37,453 nt of DNA from Desulfomonilaceae bacterium (GTDB lineage Bacteria; Desulfobacterota; Desulfomonilia; Desulfomonilales; Desulfomonilaceae), in NCBI GenBank assembly GCA_041662605.1, contig JBAZSD010000034.1, positions 1 to 37,453 of the forward strand, read 5' to 3'. Below the pieces are notes generated by a model. The model made no database searches, was not told where the DNA came from, and saw nothing but the letters and a program-made list of their open reading frames with translations. Shown piece by piece: positions 1 through 7,677 of this stretch; within the stretch, counting starts at the first letter, position 1, and each line of letters opens with the position of its first letter. The translations under genes were made by a program, and so were the position numbers.

Positions 1-83
1 GTCAGTCGTCTGCAAAACAATGCCCCCTTCCAACAAATTATGGACATCTCTAACAGACAACTACTCACCGAAAGATGCACAAA

Positions 84-123
84 TGTAATTGTCGTTGACG
101 CTCAAGTGTAATTGTCGCTGAAC
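84..123. repeat. Short direct repeat, possible end of an IS21-type element
   Basis: An 11-base word (TGTAATTGTCG) occurs twice, at 84-94 and 107-117, 23 bases apart, each followed by a short TTGA or CTGA tail. Read on the minus strand the block runs from about 123 leftwards, and closely spaced direct repeats near a terminus are typical of IS21-family ends. A purine-rich stretch and possible gene start lie further left on the minus strand, but the window ends before any transposase can be read. The repeat is seen directly; the IS assignment is inference and weak. Confidence 0.3.
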
Positions 124-136
124 AGGGAAAACGCTT

Positions 137-964
137 GTGGACCACAAGCTGGACTTACCATTCACGCTCCGTATTTTTGAAGACTTGTTCAGAAATTTTG
201 AAAGCGAAGGTTACTTCCAAGAGGCTTTTGGCTATGAGTGCGTGAATAGCGGTATGATACGAGGCAAACTAGGCTTAGACATCGAAGCGCAAGTGGTCCT
301 AAAACTCCGTAAAACAAACCTCTGGCCTATAATTCCAAATTGTCGAAACTATTCAGAGGATGATCTCTTTGACGTAATAGAATTCCTTTGTGATTGCGTT
401 TCAAAGCCTGTTGATGGATGGTTTGACGACTACAATGATTGCGGTTACCATGCTACTAAATTCGATAGTGACGCGGGTCGCCTCGAATTCCGTTCTCGAG
501 TCAATCCTTTGATTCGAGACTACGGCAGTGGCTTTGAATTGTCTGAAGACGGAGAGATTCTTGCGCTCCCAGACAAAGGGCTTGAAACATTGATGGATTC
601 ACAATTCACATCGCACGACCCAGAAAACATCGATACAAGGGTGGCCGCAGCGACTCGTAAATTCAGACGACGCCATTCATCAGCAAGTGAGCGGAAGGAC
701 GCCGTAAGGTATCTGGCAGATGTCCTAGAGTACATGAGAGCAAGCGTTCAGACTGTACTGACCAAGGAAGACGAAAAAGCCTTATTTCACATAGCTAATC
801 AGTTTGGGATCAGACATCACAACCAGAACCAGCGCACTGATTATGACCAGGAAATTTGGTTGAATTGGATGTTTTATTTTTATTTATCGACGATTCATGT
901 GGCTGTCGCATTGTTGAAAAAATCTGAGGAACAGTCATCGGCAAGTCAAGATTTGCCTTTCTAG
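137..964 (+). CDS. Uncharacterised 275-residue island protein, possibly HEPN/Abi-like
   Basis: The reading frame opens with GTG about 11 bases after an AGGGA ribosome-binding site and runs unbroken for 275 codons. No signal peptide or clear membrane segment is visible. The N-terminal two thirds are acidic and mixed; the last ~90 residues are predicted helical and contain F-G-I-R-H-H-N followed by a charged, aromatic helix. Helical C-termini with an Arg/His-Asn element occur in HEPN/AbiJ-type abortive infection proteins, so a defence role is conceivable, but I do not recognise the family and the canonical R-x4-6-H motif is not clean. It sits alone at the left of the island, upstream of the unknown cassette at 1421-3154. 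Confidence 0.6.
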   Translation: MDHKLDLPFTLRIFEDLFRNFESEGYFQEAFGYECVNSGMIRGKLGLDIEAQVVLKLRKTNLWPIIPNCRNYSEDDLFDVIEFLCDCVSKPVDGWFDDYNDCGYHATKFDSDAGRLEFRSRVNPLIRDYGSGFELSEDGEILALPDKGLETLMDSQFTSHDPENIDTRVAAATRKFRRRHSSASERKDAVRYLADVLEYMRASVQTVLTKEDEKALFHIANQFGIRHHNQNQRTDYDQEIWLNWMFYFYLSTIHVAVALLKKSEEQSSASQDLPF

Positions 965-1087
965 TATTGGTAACGGGCATATCAGCAATTTTACGTCACG
1001 ATTGTTCTTGTAATTGACCGTAAACTTCAACTGCATAGTAGGCCCCCCTATCCCTAAGATGACCCCCCAGGGGGTCGGATTGGCAGG

Positions 1088-1387
1088 TTGGAGTTAGACG
1101 TCTGTCTCGTCCCGCACGATGGTCGTATTAGGATTTCTATCTGGCCAAGATTTAAACAGACAAATGGGGACCGCTGCTCTCTTCGTAAAAAGGAAGTAGA
1201 TGGCGTTCTTCATCACGTATCCAAGAAACACCTTTTCCGTTGCTGTGACGAGTTTTCGTTCCCTTGGAATCACCGTAGAATCAGGCAAGGTGAGAGGACT
1301 CCATCATCCGGGGCGGTTGTGGAATTAGTTGACGTGCGACGCAACCGAGCCTATTGTATCAAGAGGTGGTGGCGAATATTGACTTAA
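1088..1387 (+). CDS. Doubtful small ORF, hypothetical
   Basis: A 99-codon frame with a TTG start and no convincing ribosome-binding site. The product is basic, with several Cys and Trp residues, and matches no family I know. It lies 33 bases before the better supported 151-residue gene and on the same strand, so it could be the first member of that cassette. An antisense frame of 64 codons overlaps it. Base composition does not decide between coding and spacer. Treat as tentative. Confidence 0.25.
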   Translation: MELDVCLVPHDGRIRISIWPRFKQTNGDRCSLRKKEVDGVLHHVSKKHLFRCCDEFSFPWNHRRIRQGERTPSSGAVVELVDVRRNRAYCIKRWWRILT

Positions 1388-1420
1388 TCATCGGTAATCA
1401 AGGGCTCATAAGCAAAGTAA

Positions 1421-1876
1421 GTGAACGAAGATAGCGATATGTGTTTCAAGTATGAAGAGTTTATCTGTGATCTCGGGATCGAATGCCCCCCACCAGATTA
1501 CGGGCGGAAAGAGCGTGTTTGCTTTAGGTTTGTGTTTGAATGCAGTGACACCAGACATTACAGCAACTTCTTGCCCGGACCCTTACAGCCGCCTAAACGA
1601 GGTCTGTTACCTAGGACGCCAGAAGACCCAAAAGACCTTTGTATGAGCTATGCCCTGTCTTTCTTTATTAGTATGGACAGTGCCCGAAGAAAGATCAATA
1701 GCCTTCTAAAGCACTTCAAAAAAGCAGACATAATGTTAGGAACACATATCGCACAAGGTATACTGGATCAGAATGATGGGGTAATGTCGGAGCCGAATCG
1801 TCAGGGCCATTTTAGTTTACATGAATTCAGAAATGCAAGGTTGGATTCCAAGTTTGTAATCATACATCAGATGTGA
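1421..1876 (+). CDS. Unknown cassette protein 1 (151 aa)
   Basis: Starts with GTG; the ribosome-binding site is poor (AAGCAAAGTAA). The product is soluble, with an N-terminal mixed region rich in Cys and Pro and a C-terminal part with the helix-like stretch S-A-R-R-K-I-N-S-L-L-K. Its stop codon (TGA at 1874-1876) lies within the ribosome-binding site of the next gene, so the two genes are tightly coupled. I do not recognise the family. Because three unknown genes follow each other head to tail with tiny gaps inside a mobile region, they probably act together; what they do cannot be told from sequence. Confidence 0.55.
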   Translation: MNEDSDMCFKYEEFICDLGIECPPPDYGRKERVCFRFVFECSDTRHYSNFLPGPLQPPKRGLLPRTPEDPKDLCMSYALSFFISMDSARRKINSLLKHFKKADIMLGTHIAQGILDQNDGVMSEPNRQGHFSLHEFRNARLDSKFVIIHQM

Positions 1877-1883
1877 GGACGTG

Positions 1884-2705
1884 ATGACTATGGAAAAAAT
1901 TAGGAAAACAAAGACCACAGTCATGTTTGATCATAAATTCATTGCCAACCTAGCTACTTTTGACGGACCACTAGAGTCTCTTTTTCGCGATGCAGAAGGA
2001 AGGCTGTACTTGTATTGCTGGTTTGATGCAGATTCACAATATAACAGATGGATAGTCGTGCGCATTGAGAAGCCTGATCTAAAGCGATATCTTTTTGGTG
2101 AAATAAGTTTAATGAATATTTTGACCAAGCCGCGAGATGGGATCTTGTATCTGATCGATATCGACAATCGGATGATTTACGATGATGTCTATTCTGTAAA
2201 ACCAAAGGATTTACCCCCTGCGTGTATTCCCGATACTGACTCGTTCTATAGTTTTGAGGAGTTTGGTTATGACGACCTTGCTAAGAGATTACAATTACTT
2301 GAAAAGATATGGAATGATCCAGTAGAATATAAAGATGTGCTAAACTATATGCTTCGCAAGGTCCTAGAAAATTTGCTACACAATAAATTCTGCATAAACA
2401 AATCTCTTCGACCTGTGTTCAATTTGTTTCCCCTGACTACTTGGCCTGAATTCAAAGGTTCCACCATGATCGATTTTCAGAATGCCAAGATTACCTCGAA
2501 TTTAAATGTGGTGGGCAGCGAGACGGGATATTATAACGATTGTATTGGTCTGTCTGGTTGGGGGGAGAAACCAGAATTACTATACCATTACCTATATGGA
2601 AGTTTAACGGCACAGTACACTTTGCGGTCTCGGCCGTTTCATAAAGCTAAGGAGCGAATGTCGGTTTCCAAGAAACAAGATCAGGAGCGCTTCGTGACGG
2701 CTTAG
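1884..2705 (+). CDS. Unknown cassette protein 2 (273 aa), DUF6575-like
   Basis: Three start codons lie close together (GTG 1881, ATG 1884, ATG 1890); ATG 1884 is preferred because GAGG at 1875-1878 is five bases upstream, although 1890 is also possible. Residues ~15-75 read as a beta-rich domain, with L-F-R-D-A-E-G-R-L-Y-L-Y-C-W-F-D-A-D, then W-I-V-V-R-I, and later a D-G-I-L-Y-L-I-D-I-D stretch. This pattern recalls DUF6575-type proteins found in accessory islands; that is recollection, not a search result. The C-terminal half has no motif I recognise. There is no signal peptide or membrane segment. It is the middle member of the three-gene cassette. Confidence 0.7.
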   Translation: MTMEKIRKTKTTVMFDHKFIANLATFDGPLESLFRDAEGRLYLYCWFDADSQYNRWIVVRIEKPDLKRYLFGEISLMNILTKPRDGILYLIDIDNRMIYDDVYSVKPKDLPPACIPDTDSFYSFEEFGYDDLAKRLQLLEKIWNDPVEYKDVLNYMLRKVLENLLHNKFCINKSLRPVFNLFPLTTWPEFKGSTMIDFQNAKITSNLNVVGSETGYYNDCIGLSGWGEKPELLYHYLYGSLTAQYTLRSRPFHKAKERMSVSKKQDQERFVTA

Positions 2706-2743
2706 GTTAATTACTCTTCATGAGGTCAGCAAGGAGTAAAACG

Positions 2744-3154
2744 ATGACTAGTCTACCCACAAAAGAGGATCTCCATAACGCAATCTCCGTTTTTGAAAGA
2801 ATCGGAGAAGCCAATCAAACTGAACACTCCTCTGATAAAGAGGGCGATAGGATTTACGATAAATCCTATCTAAAGATGCTCAAGTCTGCATTTACATCCT
2901 TTGGCACTACACACAAATTTAAGCTAGGACAGATCGTAAAGTGGAAGGTGAACATGAGGAATAAAAGAATTCCGCATATGAGCCAGCCAGCCATCGTGGT
3001 TGAAATTTTCAAAGAACCTATATTAGATGAAAATGCAATGGTTGGTAGTACGTATTATCGAGAACCTCTGGATATTGTGCTCGGTATATTTGCCAACGAT
3101 GGAAACTTTGTCACATTTTATTATGATAGTCGGAGGTTTGAGCCGTACTCTTAA
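2744..3154 (+). CDS. Unknown cassette protein 3 (136 aa)
   Basis: The frame is open from 2720, but the AAGGAG at 2730-2735 sits eight bases before ATG 2744, so this start is preferred. The N-terminal ~55 residues are polar and probably helical. From about residue 60 a beta-rich domain follows, with F-K-L-G-Q-I-V-K-W-K, then P-A-I-V-V-E-I-F, D-I-V-L-G-I-F and a closing Y-Y-D-S-R-R-F-E-P. That layout suggests a small barrel-like fold, perhaps nucleic-acid or ligand binding, but no family name can be given with confidence. It follows gene 2 after 38 bases and closes the cassette. Confidence 0.7.
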   Translation: MTSLPTKEDLHNAISVFERIGEANQTEHSSDKEGDRIYDKSYLKMLKSAFTSFGTTHKFKLGQIVKWKVNMRNKRIPHMSQPAIVVEIFKEPILDENAMVGSTYYREPLDIVLGIFANDGNFVTFYYDSRRFEPYS

Positions 3155-3745
3155 TGCAGAATCTAAGTTCAATTACCCTCTATCCGTCTCCGGGGGATTA
3201 ACAGAAATGGAAATGAAATAACATCTAAAGGCATCATCTATCCAAAACGAGGACGTTCATAGCGGATGGGGACAGGTTATGCTTCGCAACGCAATCGGGG
3301 ACATCGATCGATCATGGTGGGTTGAATTGTTTGATGATGCTTATAAGATTCAGTAAAATCGGTTAAAGAGTCGCACGTCTTCGATTAGTAAGCAAAACTC
3401 AGAGTGTGTTTATGCAGTGAATCTTCCATTCGTTTTGATGATTTACTGAATTTTAGATAATGCTCTCAGATAATCATGATTTTTCCAGAGGGTAAGATTT
3501 TCTGAGTTTCATCCATCCGCACGATATTTCCGTCACAGCGACAACATACAGGCTTATCCTGGTGGTCTGGGGGAATCGCGGATAGACCTGGCAAAATCAT
3601 TTCTCCGTGACCAAAATTTTTGTTCCCATTTTGTTCCCGTTTTTTGGGTCCAATAAGGATCAATAGGGACTGAGAGGGATTGATAGGGCTTGAAATCATA
3701 GGGATTCTCGGGCAAATCGTTTGTTAATGAGGGCGGGTAGTCGCC
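3155..3745. other. Gene-less right end of the island
   Basis: About 590 bases between the cassette and the tRNA-Asp fragment. Open frames here are short and have no ribosome-binding sites. The 3600-3710 stretch is rich in GGGA/TTGATAGGG-like short repeats, the kind of low-complexity sequence often seen beside attachment sites. No integrase gene or RNA gene could be recognised. Confidence 0.5.
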
Positions 3746-3790
3746 CTGTCACGCCGGAGGTCGCGGGTTCGAGTCCCGTCGCTCCCGCCA
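3746..3790 (+). other. 3' fragment of tRNA-Asp: probable attachment-site scar
   Basis: The sequence reads as the 3' part of a tRNA-Asp: anticodon loop CTGTCAC with anticodon GTC at 3748-3750, 3' anticodon strand GCCGG, a complete T arm (GCGGG, loop TTCGAGT, CCCGT), the 3' acceptor strand CGCTCCCG and the encoded CCA at 3788-3790. The 5' half is absent: no matching GGGAGCG acceptor strand and no D arm precede it, and the 5' anticodon strand mismatches. A tRNA 3' end without its 5' half is what integration of an island or phage into a tRNA gene leaves at the distal junction. Polarity puts the element to the left (positions below 3746) and the intact tRNA-Asp beyond the left edge of the window. 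Confidence 0.8.
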
Positions 3791-4547
3791 CAATCCCCAT
3801 AGGTTAGAAGTAACAACCCCTCTCTCAAATTTCGGTTTTTTAAAAAAGTTAACAGGCAGGGTATCTGAAGATCTATTTTGGGGCCTTCGAAGTAACTAGA
3901 ATTTGCGCTAACCCCTGATCGTAAGTGAATTTGTCAATCGCAGCGACAAGTTGTCGATCCGCTTGAAAAAATACCGATAAAGGGATTCAGATTGCTGGAT
4001 CCAACTCGGCCCCGGCGAGGGTCCTATGACAAGAGATGGATGATTCAGAATAATCTTTTGGGGGAAAAAGAGAGTTAAATGAGACCCCTTAATGTGTGCT
4101 TTAGGTGGGCCCTGCGCCAAGAAGCGGTCGAGGGATGATCCAGAATTAATCTTTAATGTGAGCGCCATCATTTTCAGATTTTATTGATATTTATTTGGAT
4201 CATTATCGAACTTTATATTAAAATCAACTCTCCAAAAAACTTGAGACCTATTTATAAACGCCAATGGCAATTCAAAAAACAAAAATCATCGCTCCGTATA
4301 GCGAAGCCGACCCAACTAATGGTGGTCGTGATCACCGGAATATTCAGTTTAAGGAAACGGGTGTTTCCTGTCCTACCGATGACAAAACTGCAAAAAATGA
4401 CATGCTCGACAAGATTCTTGTAAAATACCGGTCAGCGTGGAAGAAATTAGCCAAGTTATAAAGTATCTTGAGCTTTCCGACCTCATCGAGATTCATCGGC
4501 GGCATTTAAGTTCAGAAGTCACTAAATCTCTCAGTAACTATCCAATA
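3791..4547. other. Spacer without convincing genes
   Basis: About 750 A+T-rich bases right of the tRNA scar. Two short overlapping plus-strand frames (4264-4461 and 4437-4619) lack ribosome-binding sites and resemble no family. A TTTTTTAAAAAA palindrome lies near 3840. Nothing else is recognisable. Confidence 0.4.
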
Positions 4548-5102
4548 TCAATCCTTGGGCGCATAGGGCTCGGAATGCTCTCTGTGTCGATTCCAATTTT
4601 CAGTATATATTTTAGCTAGTTCCGGTGATTGAAGAATCAACAAATTCTCGGCAGTTTTGGATTCTGCGGTTTCAGTAAAATTGAATGATCCGGTAATCAC
4701 TATCTTTCCATCAATGATCATTATTTTGTTGTGGGCTATGGCATGAACGCTATCAATAAACGTTGGAATATTGCTATTTGCTAAGAAAGTTGCAGAGCTG
4801 TAGTCATGAGTTTTCTGGCTTTTATCCAAAATGACTTCGACGTCTACACCCCTTTTGTGAGCTTCCAAGAGAGCCTTTGCTATTGGAGTAGAGGTAAACG
4901 AATAAGCCTGTACCAATATTTTAGATTTAGCCTCATCAATCTGTTTGACAATCGCGTCCGTGCAACCCCCATTTGGAGAGAAATACACTTGAACAGGAGG
5001 AACAGAGCCTATAGACGGAGCGTTATGGCGTCCCAGTCCATAGGCTGCCATAGCCAAAACTGCCACAGCAACAAATATCGATAGAGGTTTCTTCCAGTTC
5101 AT
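4548..5102 (-). CDS. Exported phospholipase D-type nuclease (single HKD motif)
   Basis: This 184-residue protein has a Lys-containing N-terminus followed by a hydrophobic segment (residues ~7-22), consistent with a signal peptide or membrane anchor. The body matches single-HKD members of the phospholipase D superfamily such as Nuc endonuclease, including their usual length of about 150-190 residues. The catalytic HxKx4Dx6GSxN motif is intact: H124, K126, D131, G138, S139 and N141. Such proteins dimerise to form one active site and cleave phosphodiester bonds, usually in DNA, in the periplasm. ATG 5102 follows GAGGCTGAG. It is transcribed alone and divergently from the flavodoxin-like gene at 5247. 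Confidence 0.88.
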   Translation of the reverse strand: MNWKKPLSIFVAVAVLAMAAYGLGRHNAPSIGSVPPVQVYFSPNGGCTDAIVKQIDEAKSKILVQAYSFTSTPIAKALLEAHKRGVDVEVILDKSQKTHDYSSATFLANSNIPTFIDSVHAIAHNKIMIIDGKIVITGSFNFTETAESKTAENLLILQSPELAKIYTENWNRHREHSEPYAPKD

Positions 5103-5246
5103 AATATCTCAGCCTCGAATCTCATTTGTACTGGTCGTTATAAATATAATCAAGAAATTTCCACATCATTCCATACATTCCCTATTCCTTGACCTTAGCC
5201 CCATTCACCCGCTAACATCATTCATCACTCTCTCGAAAGGTTTCCC

Positions 5247-6086
5247 ATGAGATATGTAATAGCTTTTTCGTCACCGGCAGGCTCCACCAGAAAAATAGGG
5301 TTGGCAATAAAGGAAGCACTGGAAGAGCTGGGCAGGGATTTCATCCTTACAGATTTGGGCAGGGAGCGAAATAGCCTCACCACAATAGAGAATTTCACAG
5401 GTGGCGATCCGTTTTGCCTTTTCATCGGGACTCCCGTTTTAAGGGACCTGGCGGCAGCTCCGGTAATGTCGTTGATCGGGAGCCTCAACTCTGCGCCTCA
5501 GTCTTTTGCCGTTCCTTATTGCACGTGGGGTGGGGCGGCCAGTGGTATTGCGCTATACCAGATGGCGCAGGCTCTGCTGGACAAAGGGTTCCTGATACCG
5601 GCGGCGGCAAGGGTAATATCGTCGCATTCGATTATGCGCAATGTCGATAATCCGCTCGGCGATGGGCACCCCAACGAGGAGGATGTAGAGGCGGTCAAGG
5701 GCATGGCAAGGCGTGTGGTGGAGGCGATAGACTCGGGAGATTGCCGAAGCCTCGATCTGCAGGCCCTGGACTATCCGAAGCCGGAACTGGCCGCCGAAAT
5801 GAAGAAGAAACTCAGCGCCCCTATGCCTGTCACACCGAAAACGCTGGATAAGGAACTCTGTTCCCTATGCGGTGTCTGCGCTAGCGAATGCCCGGCAGGA
5901 GCGATAGCGCTTGATCCAGAGCCGAGGTTCGGTGGTTCATGTTTCGATTGCCTCAACTGTTTTCGTCTGTGCCCGGAGAAGGCTATCAACTTGCCGGTAA
6001 GCCTTGAGAAAATGATCGCGATGATAAGGAATCGCTCAAAAACCTTTAATGAAACCCCCAGGACGGTGGTTCTATATCCCGAATGA
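5247..6086 (+). CDS. EFR1-like flavodoxin/ferredoxin fusion protein
   Basis: The 279-residue product begins with a flavodoxin-like fold (residues ~1-165; phosphate-loop-like S-S-P-A-G-S-T near residue 8 for FMN). A ferredoxin module near the C-terminus carries two CxxCxxCx3C sets, starting C-S-L-C-G-V-C and C-F-D-C-L-N-C, for two [4Fe-4S] clusters. This is the layout of the EFR1 family, presumed electron shuttles in anaerobes; the redox partner is unknown. The start is ATG 5247, seven bases after GAAAGG. No neighbouring gene explains its partner, and it looks monocistronic. The family assignment is sound; the physiological role is open. Confidence 0.85.
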   Translation: MRYVIAFSSPAGSTRKIGLAIKEALEELGRDFILTDLGRERNSLTTIENFTGGDPFCLFIGTPVLRDLAAAPVMSLIGSLNSAPQSFAVPYCTWGGAASGIALYQMAQALLDKGFLIPAAARVISSHSIMRNVDNPLGDGHPNEEDVEAVKGMARRVVEAIDSGDCRSLDLQALDYPKPELAAEMKKKLSAPMPVTPKTLDKELCSLCGVCASECPAGAIALDPEPRFGGSCFDCLNCFRLCPEKAINLPVSLEKMIAMIRNRSKTFNETPRTVVLYPE

Positions 6087-6210
6087 AACGAATAGCGACG
6101 GGATCGCTTGTGGCGTCTCCCGGATGTTTCGTAGGAATAAAGCCACAAATGAAAATACTCTAACCCTGGATGCGCCCAGTTACCGTGAAAAATCGGCGCC
6201 TGACCTTGCC

Positions 6211-6275
6211 CTGTCATGCCGAACTCGACCCGAGGGGCCATCATTCCTGGATTCCCGTTCTCACAGGAATGACAG
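6211..6275. repeat. 65-bp inverted repeat, dispersed intergenic type
   Basis: CTGTCAT at 6211-6217 is exactly complementary to ATGACAG at 6269-6275, enclosing GCCGAACTCGACCCGAGG-like and GGATTCCCGTTCTCACAGG-like arms. This pattern resembles the REP-type palindromes widespread between genes in Proteobacteria. It lies just after the EFR1-like gene and could also act as a weak terminator, although no T-run follows. Confidence 0.55.
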
Positions 6276-7154
6276 TCCATAAAAGGGCCTATAAATAGTT
6301 TTGTGTAAAATGGAATGTTTGTTTTCAAGAGTTTGTTAATCAAAGCTTATGGACGCAGCAAAGTGATTAAATAGTGTCAGTTTTCGGGTGAGCGGAGCGA
6401 ACGGAACCCGGCAGGGTCAGAAAACACGACATTATGTAAGAGGCCCATAAAGATCCCAACAGTTAGCTGGGACGCTACGATAAACCCGAATAAATCCACA
6501 CCGGGAAACAGGATGGCTGGACCGCCTGAGATGGACGAGGAATGGACCAGAAGGCTTCTGCGGGCGCGCCCGGCGCCCGGCTAGGAACATGCGATACAAG
6601 ATATCATCGGATTGCATGGGCCGTGACGGAGTATTAGCAAGAGGCGTGATTAAGTCTGCAACCCATGGATCGACGCCGCAAGCAGGGTAGGGCATAGAGA
6701 GAGGCGTCTGGCGGCACGACGCTTGCCCTGGCCGAAACATGCGGAACCGAAACGGGAATTTAAAAAGAGAAACTGCATGTTGCGGGCTAGGGAGATGAAA
6801 GCGGCGTGATTGGGAAGTATATGGGCCTCAAGATTTCCCTATGCTCCGAGTCATCAAGAATGTCGTAAATTCGTTGATCCGTAAAATCACTTGCCAAAAC
6901 TTTTGGAGGCGCCACTTTTCTCTAAACTAGGGAAGGGATGATTTAGGGCTCTGTAATCGCCCCGGTCATGGCGTAATCGAGCATCGAATCTGAGAGATCA
7001 GATTATCCGATCCCCCCTCTGGTTTATTTTGGTTATCCGACCGGAACCATTTCGGAACAACTGATTCCAGGTCAGTGGGTCACTCTACACGCACGCGGTG
7101 GACTTCTTTCCCCTCTACGTTCCTGCAAATGAAAGGCCAATCATTAATGGATAT
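6276..7154. other. Gene-poor stretch with a G+C-rich block
   Basis: No credible coding frame. At about 6372-6435 imperfect inverted arms (AGTGTCAGTTTTC and GAAAACACGACATTAT) surround a G+C-rich core, as in a degraded mobile-element end. From about 6440 to 6760 the composition is richer in G+C than the flanks; I checked by eye for RNase P, tmRNA and group II intron signatures and found none. A TTTTGGAGGCGCCA motif lies at 6901-6914. Confidence 0.4.
6901..6914 (+). repeat. Dispersed motif TTTTGGAGGCGCCA, copy A
   Basis: Identical to the copy at 9361-9374 and one base different from the copy at 13791-13804. All three lie between genes and contain the GGCGCC palindrome. Function unknown; it could be the remnant of a small mobile repeat or a protein-binding site. 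Confidence 0.5.
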
Positions 7155-7432
7155 TTATCTTTGAATCTTTTGGCCATGTGACAAAAATTCGACACCTTTA
7201 TCTGAAAGCCTGTATTTTGCTTACTGCTTTGAGGTTTGTCAGGGATAGTCATTTCAATAAAGCCGGCTTCTATGAGAGAGTTTAAGACTTGGCGCCTAAT
7301 TTCATGACCTCTTGGACGATATTTTTCCCAGGCTCCCTCTGATCCGCGGGCAAAACCGCCGGTCGGAAAGTCACGTAAATGGACCCGGCCTGTTCCCTCT
7401 ATAGTTGAGAAAACTATCTGGATGTAGGGGGC
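7155..7432 (-). pseudogene. Frameshifted remnant with a winged-helix-like C-terminus
   Basis: On the minus strand an open frame without a start codon runs from just after a TAG (7435-7433): A-P-Y-I-Q-I-V-F-S-T-I-E-G-T-G-R and on through R-R-Q-V-L-N-S-L-I-E-A-G-F-I-E. After P-D-K-P-Q-S-S-K-Q the expected continuation, K-Y-R-L-S-D-K-G-V-E-F-L, is found one frame over and ends at TAA 7157-7155. The Y-R-L-x-x-K-G-x-x-F-L ending is typical of a C-terminal winged helix in AlbA/RecG-like ATP-binding proteins. So this looks like the 3' remnant of a larger gene, with its 5' part gone and one frameshift. The parent family is an inference. Confidence 0.5.
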
Positions 7433-7677
7433 CTAGTGAAGAAGATGTACAAATATAACACTCTAGTAAACAGAACGCTGCAATGGCAGATGCGGTGAAT
7501 GTCTCTATGGCGCAAGATAACGACTACAACCTGATAAAACTGACGCTGCTACTTTTTGTCAGACAGTTTCATTTTGCTTGTTTCAATCAGATGCCGTTTA
7601 TTTTAAGAGAGATTGAACTCTTTTCTGACACAAAATCGCAGCGCCCAATTCGGAATGAACTTTAGAAAAGCGCCATA

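Noticed and set aside
3598..3650. Minus-strand peptide P-K-N-G-N-K-M-G-T-K as the tail of a phage integrase
   Set aside because: Only 17-20 codons lie between stops and nothing integrase-like precedes it; too little to support a remnant.
3712..3790. Complete tRNA-Asp gene
   Set aside because: The D arm and 5' acceptor strand are missing and the 5' anticodon strand mismatches, so only the 3' part is present.
4264..4619. Two small plus-strand frames as genes (possible toxin-antitoxin pair)
   Set aside because: No ribosome-binding sites, no family resemblance, and the second overlaps the nuclease gene end.
5771..6343. 190-codon minus-strand frame
   Set aside because: Mostly antisense to the EFR1-like ferredoxin domain and the rest covers the intergenic inverted repeat.
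6432..6740. 102-codon minus-strand frame in the G+C-rich block
   Set aside because: No ribosome-binding site or family; Pro/Arg-rich composition expected from translating G+C-rich spacer.
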